This document shows positions 1 to 5,850 of a stretch of 6,997 nt of DNA, one piece after another. The notes beneath the pieces were generated by a model. It worked only from the letters and a program-made list of their open reading frames with translations. It was not told where the DNA came from and searched no databases. Source of the DNA: CAYYMD01 sp964480425 (GTDB taxonomy: Bacteria > Planctomycetota > Phycisphaerae > SM23-33); the NCBI GenBank assembly GCA_964480425.1, contig CAYZPY010000133.1, positions 1 to 6,997 on the forward strand, given 5' to 3'. How positions within the stretch are numbered: the first letter of the stretch is position 1; the number at the start of each line of letters is the position of its first letter. A program made the translations under genes and the position numbers.

Positions 1-952
1 CGCCGTCAAGGTCGCCGACCGGCTGGGCTACCCGGTGACGATCAAGGCCGCCGCCGGCGGCGGGGGGCGCGGCATCCGCTTCGCCCACAACGAGGCGACG
101 CTGCGCAGTTGCTTCGAGCAGGCCCACGCCGAGGCGCAGGCGGCGTTCGGCGACGGGCGGCTTTACATGGAAAAGTGCATCGAGAACTTTCGCCACATCG
201 AGGTGCAGATACTGGGTGACGTGCAGGGTCACGTGGTGCACCTTTTCGAGCGCGAGTGCTCCGTGCAGCGCCGCAGGCAGAAAGTCATCGAGGAGACGCC
301 CGCACCGGGCCTGGACGACGAGCTGCGCCAGGAGATATGCAACTCCGCCGTGCGACTGGCGAGGCAGGTGGGGTATCACAACGCCGGGACGGTCGAGTTC
401 ATGCTGACCGAGAGGGGGGAGTTTTACTTCCTGGAGGTCAATGCGCGCATACAGGTCGAGCATCCCATAACCGAGATGGTCACCGGTCACGACCTGGTCA
501 AGTGGCAGCTGAAACTCGCCTCCGGCGAGCCCCTGGACCTCAAGCAGCGCCAGATATCCCAGCAGGGACACAGCATCGAGTGCCGCATCAACGCCGAGGA
601 CCCCGAGCACGGATTCCGCCCATCGCCTGGTCGCGTGGAGGCGTTCGTCGCCCCGGGAGGGAACGGCGTGCGGTGGGATTCACACGTTTACCAGGGCTAT
701 ACCATCCCGCCAAACTACGACAGCCTGATAGGCAAACTGGTGGTTTATCAGCCGGACCGCATGCAGGCGATCGCCACCGCAAGACGAGCACTGGAGGAGT
801 TTGTCATATATCCCACAAAGACCTCCATCCCGCTTTGCAGGAAGGTCCTGGAGCATCCCAGGTTCGTCCGCGGGCGGTGGAACACCACCTTCATTGAAAG
901 CCACATGCTGACCGATAAAATGAAGTCCGGGGGCAAAAGCCACGGATATTAA
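1..952 (+). CDS. accC: Biotin carboxylase (acetyl-CoA carboxylase subunit), 5' truncated by window edge
   Basis: This is the ATP-dependent subunit of acetyl-CoA carboxylase. It carboxylates the biotin of the carrier protein with bicarbonate, the first step towards malonyl-CoA and fatty acids in the cytoplasm. The reading frame is open from base 2, giving 316 residues. Residue 1 aligns with about residue 145 of E. coli AccC, so roughly 144 N-terminal residues (the first subdomain) lie outside the window. Visible marks are the ATP-grasp glycine loop (IKAAAGGGGRGIR, residues 14-26), HIEVQI, the ERECSVQRRRQKVIEE segment, EVNARIQVEHPITEM with the metal- and biotin-site Glu, Asn and Arg, and the C-terminal ECRINAEDP, GVRWDSH and YDSLIGKL motifs. 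It ends where free-standing AccC proteins end, with no fused biotinyl domain, so it is the AccC type rather than a fused acyl-CoA carboxylase alpha chain. The last residues before the stop are not conserved; a possible frameshift there is discussed under findings. Confidence 0.96.
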   Translation, partial: AVKVADRLGYPVTIKAAAGGGGRGIRFAHNEATLRSCFEQAHAEAQAAFGDGRLYMEKCIENFRHIEVQILGDVQGHVVHLFERECSVQRRRQKVIEETPAPGLDDELRQEICNSAVRLARQVGYHNAGTVEFMLTERGEFYFLEVNARIQVEHPITEMVTGHDLVKWQLKLASGEPLDLKQRQISQQGHSIECRINAEDPEHGFRPSPGRVEAFVAPGGNGVRWDSHVYQGYTIPPNYDSLIGKLVVYQPDRMQAIATARRALEEFVIYPTKTSIPLCRKVLEHPRFVRGRWNTTFIESHMLTDKMKSGGKSHGY

Positions 953-971
953 ACACGCCTTCGCGCCGGAA

Positions 972-1001
972 TTCGATATCATCGAGGACGGTTTGTATGA
1001 T
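972..1001 (+). promoter_or_regulatory. Weak sigma70-like promoter candidate before the phosphofructokinase gene
   Basis: The 109-base gap between accC and the next gene contains TATGAT at 996-1001, a good -10 match. An 18-base spacer separates it from TTCGAT at 972-977, a poor -35 match. A long leader of about 55 bases would follow. The same bases are also open in a coding-like frame, so this may be chance. Confidence 0.2.
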
Positions 1002-1061
1002 TTTCGCCGGAAGAATCCGTTTGAATTTTAGAGCAGTTAATTCCAGAAGGAGCACAGCCAA

Positions 1062-2279
1062 ATGACCGGGACCATAAAAGGAAATGCGGTAGTAGGACAG
1101 TCGGGCGGACCCACGGCGGTGATTAACCAGTCGCTTGCGGGCGTGATGGAAAAGGCCTCCGAAAGCGGCGACATCGAGCGCCTGCTGGGCGCGCGCCACG
1201 GCGTTCGGGGCGTCATCGAGGAGAATTTCGCAAATCTCGATAACGTCGACGCCGATTTGCTCGCCCGCGTGGCGGATACGCCGTGTGCGGCGCTGGGCTC
1301 GACGCGCGACAAGCCCGACGAGGAATACTGCGAAAAAATCTTCCGGTCGTTCGAGAAGAACAACGTGCGCTACTTTTTCTACATCGGCGGCAACGATTCG
1401 GCCGACACGGCGCGCATCGTCCAGCAGTGCGCCGCCGAGGCGGATTACGAACTGCGCGTGTTCCACATACCAAAGACCATAGACAACGACCTGCGCGTGA
1501 CCGACCACTGCCCGGGTTACGGTTCGGCGGCCAGGTTCGTCGCCTCGGCGGTCATGGGCGACGATCGCGACAACGCATCGCTTCCGGGCATAAAGATAGA
1601 CGTCATAATGGGGCGGCACGCCGGGTGGCTGACCGCAGCAAGCGCGTTGGCAAGGGTCGACGAATCCGACGGCCCGCACCTTATCTACGTGCCCGAGGCG
1701 CCGGTTTCGGAAGATAAGTTCGTCGAAGAGGTGGCGGAGGTCTATGGAAAATACGGGCGCTGCCTGATATGCGTCTCGGAGGGCATCGAGGACGAGCAGG
1801 GCCAGCCGTGGGGAGTCAAGATCACGCAGACCGCCGAGCGAGACAGTCACGGAAACGTTCAGTTGTCCGGCACGGGCGCGCTGGGCGATTTCCTTGCCGG
1901 CATCGTCAAGACCAAGGTCGCCGACAAGCTCGGCGTCGAGAAACTCCGCGTCCGCGCCGACACTTTCGGATATCTCCAGAGGAGTTTCGCCGGTTACGCA
2001 TCGCCGGTGGACCGCGACGAGGCGCGCCTGGCCGGGCGAACCGCAGTGGATTACGCCATGTCCGGCGAACTGAGCGGCTCGGTCGCCTTCAAACGCACCG
2101 GCGAAGGCGACAACTATGCCGTCGAGTGCTTCCGGGCCGAACTCGCTGACGTCGCACGCGAAACCAAGCCGCTACCTCCGGAGTTCATAAACGACCAGGC
2201 AAACGGCGTTACCGAAAAATTCATCGCATACGCAAAACCCCTGACCGGCGAACTGCCGCAAATCGGAAAACTCGCATGA
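1062..2279 (+). CDS. pfp: PPi-type 6-phosphofructokinase (diphosphate--fructose-6-phosphate 1-phosphotransferase)
   Basis: A 405-residue cytoplasmic phosphofructokinase, predicted to transfer phosphate reversibly between pyrophosphate and fructose 6-phosphate, so it could serve both glycolysis and gluconeogenesis. Family marks in order are the phosphate-donor loop GQSGGPTAVINQS (12-24), GGNDSADTA (109-117), PKTIDNDL (137-144), MGRHAGWLTAAS (183-194), PE at 211-212, SEG (239-241) and GYLQRS (303-308). In the ATP enzymes the donor-site positions are Gly (GGDGS and PGTIDND). Here they are Asp112 and Lys138, the established signature of PPi-dependent enzymes. The residue before Asp112 is Asn, the GGNDS variant found in one PPi-type subgroup. 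The start is firm: AGAAGGAG at 1045-1052 lies nine bases before the ATG. The length is normal for the group. Donor specificity is inferred from these residues and not shown biochemically. An open frame continues in phase after the TGA. Confidence 0.93.
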   Translation: MTGTIKGNAVVGQSGGPTAVINQSLAGVMEKASESGDIERLLGARHGVRGVIEENFANLDNVDADLLARVADTPCAALGSTRDKPDEEYCEKIFRSFEKNNVRYFFYIGGNDSADTARIVQQCAAEADYELRVFHIPKTIDNDLRVTDHCPGYGSAARFVASAVMGDDRDNASLPGIKIDVIMGRHAGWLTAASALARVDESDGPHLIYVPEAPVSEDKFVEEVAEVYGKYGRCLICVSEGIEDEQGQPWGVKITQTAERDSHGNVQLSGTGALGDFLAGIVKTKVADKLGVEKLRVRADTFGYLQRSFAGYASPVDRDEARLAGRTAVDYAMSGELSGSVAFKRTGEGDNYAVECFRAELADVARETKPLPPEFINDQANGVTEKFIAYAKPLTGELPQIGKLA

Positions 2280-2320
2280 CGTAAATTTTGGAATCAGCGC
2301 CGCGGCGTTATTTTGGAAGG

Positions 2321-2336
2321 GTTGGAGCGTTCCAAC
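2321..2336 (+). other. Short perfect hairpin in the leader of the small ORF
   Basis: GTTGGA (2321-2326) and TCCAAC (2331-2336) form a perfect 6-bp stem with a four-base GCGT loop. It covers the TTG at 2322 and the 3' end of the GGAAGGG stretch. No T-run follows, so it is not an intrinsic terminator. It could mask a start, or be chance. Confidence 0.3.
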
Positions 2337-2354
2337 GCCGCTGCGCTGGAGAAG

Positions 2355-2492
2355 ATGCGAAAAATCTACGACGCGTACGTCGAGCAGTTCCGCCGCCGGG
2401 GCGTCTCCCACAACGACTACCAGCGATACGAAATCCTGTTCGACCGGCACAAATCATGGCAGTCAAAGAAGCGCCTGTTGCGAGCGAAATAA
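2355..2492 (+). CDS. Probable small basic protein of unknown function
   Basis: From the ATG at 2355 this encodes 45 residues rich in Arg, Lys and aromatics (starts MRKIYDAYVEQFRRRG, ends SKKRLLRAK). I recognise no family. The frame is open from directly after the phosphofructokinase TGA (2277-2279) and in the same phase, so upstream TTG codons at 2313 or 2322 would give a protein of up to about 60 residues. The codons are strongly C/G-ending and match the neighbouring genes, which favours real coding. The predicted peptide looks helical, with charged and hydrophobic residues alternating. Start choice is poor: GGAG at 2348-2351 is only three bases from the ATG, and GGAAGGG at 2315-2321 abuts the TTG at 2322. 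It could be an independent small protein or the remnant of a larger one. Confidence 0.5.
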   Translation: MRKIYDAYVEQFRRRGVSHNDYQRYEILFDRHKSWQSKKRLLRAK

Positions 2493-2604
2493 GGCGCACT
2501 GCACGAAAAGCGGTAATGGCGCAACAGACGCCCTGGTGGAGTTGCGGCGTGTTGGGCGGATAGTCCGGATGGTTGTTTAAGCATGGGAACTTTCCTATCC
2601 TTGA
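2493..2604 (+). other. Intergenic stretch before the hydrolase, no clear gene
   Basis: I see no convincing gene here, only a 15-codon ATG frame at 2516-2563. A loose inverted repeat, CGCAAC (2520-2525) with GTTGCG (2541-2546), lacks a T-run. GGATGG at 2567-2572 is the only Shine-Dalgarno-like sequence and sits ten bases before an ATG at 2583 that may be the original hydrolase start. Confidence 0.4.
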
Positions 2605-3372
2605 TTGCCCGTGGTGCTTTACTATTTACAGTCAAAACTGGTTTATCAACCGACGGCGGAACTTCAGGGCGTGCCGCGCGATGCGGGCCTGACGTATCGC
2701 GACGTGTGGATGGAAACCTCCGACGGCGTGAAGTTACACGGCTGGTATGTCCCCGCCGAGGACGCTCGCGCCACGGTGCTGTTCTGCCACGGAAACGCCG
2801 GCAATATCTCCCACCGCCTGGACACACTGGCGCAGTGGAACCGGCTGGGGGCGGACGTGCTGATTTTCGACTACCGCGGATACGGGCAAAGCGAAGGCAA
2901 ATGCTCCGAGGACGGCACCCACCGCGACGCAACCGCGGCGTGGGAATATCTGACAGGACGATGCGGCTTATCGCCGGGACGGATTATAATCCACGGCCGG
3001 TCTCTGGGCGGGTCCGTGGCGGCCCACCTGGCCGCACGAATGACTCCGGCGGGGCTGATAGTCGAGTCTTCCTTCACGTCGATTCCCGATTTGGGGGCGC
3101 AGAAGTTCTTCTTTCTGCCGGCCCGCTGGTTGTGCCGATTCGGTTACGACACCGTCGCCGCCGTGCAGAAGGCACGCTGCCCCGTTATGGTGATCCACAG
3201 TCGCGGGGACGATTTAATCCCCTTTGAACACGGGCGGAAGATATACGAATCGGCTCCCGGTCCGAAGCGACTGGTCGAAATCTCCGGCGGGCACAACGAA
3301 GGTCCGTGGGTGTCTGAGCCGAAATACGCCCGGGCGCTGGAGGCGTTCGCGGTAACCTGCATCGGCTGTTAG
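2605..3372 (+). CDS. Alpha/beta-fold serine hydrolase, COG1073/BEM46-like, N-terminus uncertain
   Basis: A 255-residue alpha/beta hydrolase that probably cleaves an ester or related bond; the substrate is unknown. The sequence shows a pre-core YYLQSKLVYQP segment (6-16), a first strand and oxyanion region FCHGNAGN (60-67), FDYRGYGQSEG (88-98), the nucleophile elbow GRSLGG (131-136, Ser133), the acid in HSRGDDLIP (198-206, Asp202) and the histidine in SGGHNEG (227-233, His230), so the catalytic triad is complete. Family members usually carry an N-terminal membrane segment just before the YYLQSKLVYQP position. Here the frame starts weakly at a TTG (2605) directly after a TGA, with no Shine-Dalgarno. 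An ATG at 2583 in the neighbouring frame encodes a hydrophobic MGTFLSLIA that would complete that segment if one C of GCCC (2608-2611 region) were absent. The gene therefore either has a shifted N-terminus, a sequencing error, or a short non-anchored form. Confidence 0.85.
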   Translation: MPVVLYYLQSKLVYQPTAELQGVPRDAGLTYRDVWMETSDGVKLHGWYVPAEDARATVLFCHGNAGNISHRLDTLAQWNRLGADVLIFDYRGYGQSEGKCSEDGTHRDATAAWEYLTGRCGLSPGRIIIHGRSLGGSVAAHLAARMTPAGLIVESSFTSIPDLGAQKFFFLPARWLCRFGYDTVAAVQKARCPVMVIHSRGDDLIPFEHGRKIYESAPGPKRLVEISGGHNEGPWVSEPKYARALEAFAVTCIGC

Positions 3373-3384
3373 CCGCGTTTTTTT
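3363..3384 (+). terminator. Intrinsic terminator overlapping the hydrolase stop codon
   Basis: CGGCT (3363-3367) and AGCCG (3371-3375) form a five-pair GC-rich stem with a three-base loop. CG and a run of seven T (3378-3384) follow. The hydrolase TAG (3370-3372) lies in the loop and the start of the right arm. The stem is short but the T-run is the best in the window. It would separate the hydrolase transcript from the next gene. Confidence 0.55.
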
Positions 3385-3385
3385 C

Positions 3386-3409
3386 TTGACCGCGGCGGCG
3401 TGATTTTAT
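3386..3409 (+). promoter_or_regulatory. Weak promoter candidate upstream of the HAD gene
   Basis: TTGACC at 3386-3391 is a good -35 match just after the terminator T-run. The nearest -10-like hexamer is TTTTAT (3404-3409), preceded by TGA in extended -10 fashion, but the spacing of 12 bases is too short for a standard promoter. TATTAT (3463-3468) and TACAAT (3472-3477) are further -10-like sites without matching -35 boxes. The terminator just upstream makes a promoter somewhere in 3385-3480 likely. Confidence 0.25.
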
Positions 3410-3495
3410 TTGCTCGCTGTCCCGGAGGGGATCAATGACGCAGCGCAAGGGAATCGCGCGCGTATTATTTTTACAATAGTCAACAGGAGCGAAAA

Positions 3496-4389
3496 ATGAC
3501 GGATGAACACGCAGAGGCACTGAAAAATTTTCAAAAGCAGCACGATTTCTTCGTCGGCATTGACTCCGACGGCTGCGCGTTCGACACCATGGAGATAAAG
3601 CAGAAGGAATGCTTCATCCCCAACACGATATACCACTGGAACCTCCAGGGCATCTCGCGGTTCGTACGCGAAACGGAGGAATGGGTCAACCTCTACAGCA
3701 AGTGGCGCGGGGCAAATCGCTTTCCGGCCCTGGTGAAGGTCTTCGACCTGCTGAGCGAGCGGCCCGAGGTCATTGAGCGCGGATACCGGTGCCCGCAGAT
3801 AGATTCGCTGCGCGACTGGATAGACCGCGAGTCCCGCCTGGGCAACGCCGCGCTCCAGGTGGAGGTCGACAAGACCGGCGACCCCGTGCTGACAAAGTTC
3901 CTGGCGTGGTCCAAGGAGGTCAACGCAACGGTGGCCAAAATGGTCAAGGGCATCCCGCCGTTCCCGCACGTTCGCCAGTCGCTGGAGAAACTCTCACAAC
4001 AGGCCGACGTGGTGGTGGTCTCCGCCACGCCGTGCGAGGCGCTTACGCGCGAGTGGGAAGAGCACGACATCGCGAAGTACGCTCAGGTGATATGCGGCCA
4101 GGAGATGGGCTCCAAGAAAGAGCACATCGAGCAGGCGGCCGGTGGCGAGTACGACGACGGCAGGGTACTGATGGTCGGCGACGCCCCGGGCGACATGCGG
4201 GCGGCAAAGGCGAATAACGCCATGTTCTACCCCATACTGCCCGGCCAAGAGGCGCAGTCCTGGCAGCGGTTCTACCAGGAGGCAATAGACAAGTTCCTGG
4301 CGGGTCAGTACGGCGGGCAGTACGAAAAGGACCTCACCGAGGAGTTCCTGGCCCACCTGCCCGAGACGCCCCCGTGGGAAACGATATAA
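3496..4389 (+). CDS. HAD-superfamily hydrolase with large cap, substrate unknown
   Basis: A 297-residue cytoplasmic HAD-fold phosphatase-like protein. The four HAD motifs are present: motif I GIDSDGCAFDT (21-31), with Asp23 the predicted nucleophile and Asp25 the acid/base; motif II VVVVSATP (172-179) with Ser176; motif III lysine in GSKKEH (205-210); and motif IV VGDAPGD (227-233), with Asp229 and Asp233 for Mg2+. About 125 residues between motifs I and II, including WVNLYSKWRGANRFPALVK, form an unusually long C1-type cap that should set substrate choice. The start is firm: AGGAG at 3485-3489, six bases before the ATG. The gene ends with tandem TAA codons (4387-4392). The next gene encodes a glycosidase 84 bases downstream, so a sugar phosphate is a reasonable guess for the substrate, but the sequence does not show it. 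It does not look like sucrose-phosphatase or the Cof type. Confidence 0.88.
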   Translation: MTDEHAEALKNFQKQHDFFVGIDSDGCAFDTMEIKQKECFIPNTIYHWNLQGISRFVRETEEWVNLYSKWRGANRFPALVKVFDLLSERPEVIERGYRCPQIDSLRDWIDRESRLGNAALQVEVDKTGDPVLTKFLAWSKEVNATVAKMVKGIPPFPHVRQSLEKLSQQADVVVVSATPCEALTREWEEHDIAKYAQVICGQEMGSKKEHIEQAAGGEYDDGRVLMVGDAPGDMRAAKANNAMFYPILPGQEAQSWQRFYQEAIDKFLAGQYGGQYEKDLTEEFLAHLPETPPWETI

Positions 4390-4442
4390 TAACATTACCG
4401 TTTCCATCGTCCCTATTGGCCCCTTCGGGACCGGATAACGGG
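4377..4442 (+). other. Two consecutive stem-loops between the HAD and glycosidase genes
   Basis: GGAAACG (4377-4383) pairs perfectly with CGTTTCC (4399-4405) around a loop that holds both tandem stop codons. A second, imperfect stem spans 4411-4442: outer CCC/GGG, TAT/ATA, GG/CC and inner CCC/GGG closing on TTC, with small bulges. Neither is followed by a T-run, so they are unlikely to be simple intrinsic terminators. They may protect an upstream mRNA end or regulate the downstream gene. Confidence 0.4.
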
Positions 4443-4473
4443 TCAGTTCGAGAATACAATTAACAAGTTTGTT

Positions 4474-5727
4474 ATGCCTCCAAATAACGACGACATTTTC
4501 ACCGTCGGCTACCGCAAGGCGATTGAACTGCTGCGTGCCTGCGCCACGGAAAACGGTTTTCTGGCCAGCACCACCGACCGCGCCAACTACCGGCGCATCT
4601 GGGGGCGCGACGGCTCGATACTTTCTCTGGCGGCCTTGCGGACCGGCGACGATGAACTGATAGACTGCGCCCAGCGGACGTTGCGGACGCTGGCCAAGCA
4701 TCAGGGACCCCACGGCGAGATCCCCAGCAACGTCGACACGTCCACCGGTCGGATAAGCTACGGCGGGACGGCAGGGCGGGTGGACGCGGACCTGTGGTTC
4801 GTCATCGCCTGCGGGCAGTATTGGCGCGCCACCGGGGACGAGGATTTTCTCGACCACATGCACGAGTCGCTGGCGAGGGTGCGGTTCCTGCTGGGCGCCT
4901 GGGAGTACAACAATCGAGGGCTGCTATACGTGCCGCTGACCGGCGACTGGTCGGACGAATACATCCACAGCGGGTACGTCCTGTACGACCAGTTGCTCTA
5001 CCTCCAGGGGCAGCGGGAACTGTGCGAGTTTCACCGCGCGATCCACGACGGTGACGACGACCACGTCCTGAGGCAAAAGTGCGATCGTCTCATGCACATG
5101 ATCCGCTCGAATTACTGGTTCATCAGCCGAGAGGAAATGCCCCAGGACGTCTACCACCCCGTCCTGTACAGAAAGAGCAGACTCGTTCCCAACCAGTTTT
5201 GCGGAAAATGCTGGATGTCGTTCTTCGCCCCCACCGGCTACGGATACCGCTTCGACGCGATGGCCAACGTGCTGGCGTCGCTGGTCGGCGCCGCCGACGA
5301 CCGGCAGCGGCAGGTCGTGGATGAGGTCATCCGGCGCAAGATCGTCGCCGACGAGGTGATGCTCATCCCGGCGTTCCACCCGGTCATCACACCGCTGGAC
5401 AAGGACTGGGAGGAACTGCACATGAGTTTCCAGTACAAGTTCCGCAACAAGCCGTACGAGTACCACAACGGGGGGTTGTGGCCTCTGGTTACCGGCTTCT
5501 ACGCCGCGGATCTGACCACGCGCGGAAAGGACGACCTGGCGCGGAAGTATCTCGAGGGCGTCCACAAGGCCAATTCCGCGACGATGGACGGCCAGGAGTG
5601 GAGTTTTCCCGAATTTCTAAACGGCGAGACCTATGAGCCCGGCGGCACGAAGAACCAGGGATGGTCCGCCGCCGCCGCCGTCCTGGCCCACCACGCACTG
5701 GAAGGAAAGCCCGTCTTCGAAAAATAG
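4474..5727 (+). CDS. Six-hairpin (alpha/alpha)6-barrel glycosidase, debranching-enzyme/GH100-like
   Basis: A 417-residue protein resembling the catalytic barrel of glycogen-debranching (amylo-alpha-1,6-glucosidase) and GH100 invertase-type enzymes. Visible marks are YRRIWGRDGSILSLAAL (39-55), GEIPSNVD (81-88), GRVDADLWFV (101-110), TGDWSDEY (157-164), YEYHNGGLWPLVTGFYAADL (328-347), FPEFLNGE (378-386) and NQGWSAAAAVLAHHAL (394-409). In this fold the acid is usually an Asp near the middle and the base a Glu near the C-terminus. Asp159 or Asp162 with Glu380 or Glu386 are the candidates, but I cannot assign them. There is no signal peptide, so it should act on cytoplasmic sugar. It lacks the N-terminal domain of full debranching enzymes, which argues for a small glycoside. 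The ATG at 4474 is the first in frame after the HAD stop. No Shine-Dalgarno precedes it; TACAAT at 4455-4460 is -10-like without a -35. Confidence 0.85.
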   Translation: MPPNNDDIFTVGYRKAIELLRACATENGFLASTTDRANYRRIWGRDGSILSLAALRTGDDELIDCAQRTLRTLAKHQGPHGEIPSNVDTSTGRISYGGTAGRVDADLWFVIACGQYWRATGDEDFLDHMHESLARVRFLLGAWEYNNRGLLYVPLTGDWSDEYIHSGYVLYDQLLYLQGQRELCEFHRAIHDGDDDHVLRQKCDRLMHMIRSNYWFISREEMPQDVYHPVLYRKSRLVPNQFCGKCWMSFFAPTGYGYRFDAMANVLASLVGAADDRQRQVVDEVIRRKIVADEVMLIPAFHPVITPLDKDWEELHMSFQYKFRNKPYEYHNGGLWPLVTGFYAADLTTRGKDDLARKYLEGVHKANSATMDGQEWSFPEFLNGETYEPGGTKNQGWSAAAAVLAHHALEGKPVFEK

Positions 5728-5763
5728 ATCGTAGGGTTAATTTGAAAAATGGTGCATACGGGT

Positions 5764-5791
5764 CGGTGGCGTTACCGTTCCTGCGCCACCG
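5764..5791 (+). repeat. GGTGGCG hairpin, copy 1
   Basis: CGGTGGCG (5764-5771) and CGCCACCG (5784-5791) form a perfect 8-bp stem with a 12-base loop. It shares the GGTGGCG/CGCCACC arms with a second hairpin 23 bases further on. It lies in the gap between convergent genes, as REP-type elements often do. No T-run follows. Confidence 0.5.
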
Positions 5792-5813
5792 GCTGTTTGG
5801 ATCGCGAATTCTA

Positions 5814-5839
5814 CGCGGTGGCGTGGGAACGCCACCGCG
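5814..5839 (+). terminator. GC-rich 11-bp hairpin between convergent genes (terminator or REP-like copy 2)
   Basis: CGCGGTGGCGT (5814-5824) and ACGCCACCGCG (5829-5839) form a perfect 11-bp stem with a GGGA loop, the strongest hairpin in the window. It lies between the ends of the glycosidase gene (+) and queD (-) and could stop transcription from both sides. The nearest plus-strand T-rich tail (5851-5857) begins 11 bases after the stem, too far for a textbook intrinsic terminator, and the minus strand has none, so a repeat element is an equal possibility. Confidence 0.45.
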
Positions 5840-5850
5840 CCGGAATATCA

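Noticed and set aside
256..897. 213-codon plus-strand frame overlapping accC
   Set aside because: The other frame carries unmistakable biotin carboxylase motifs throughout; this one is Arg/Gly/Pro-rich out-of-frame sequence.
891..1850. 319-codon minus-strand open frame opposite the phosphofructokinase gene
   Set aside because: It mirrors the strongly biased third positions of a firmly identified plus-strand gene. Its translation shows no recognisable motif, and it crosses the pfp ribosome site.
2520..2546. CGCAAC/GTTGCG inverted repeat as a terminator
   Set aside because: It has a six-base stem with a 15-base loop and no T-run, so it is probably chance.
2583..3227. 214-codon plus-strand frame starting at ATG 2583 as an independent gene
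   Set aside because: After its first nine residues it is an out-of-frame shadow of the hydrolase. Only its start is of interest, as the possible displaced N-terminus.
3994..4863. 289-codon minus-strand open frame across the HAD and glycosidase genes
   Set aside because: It overlaps two genes with clear catalytic motifs and the gap between them, and no family is recognisable in it. Long antisense frames are expected in GC-rich coding DNA.
4924..5565. 213-codon minus-strand open frame inside the glycosidase gene
   Set aside because: It is entirely inside the glycosidase and its Val/Arg/Asp-rich translation is typical of an antisense shadow.
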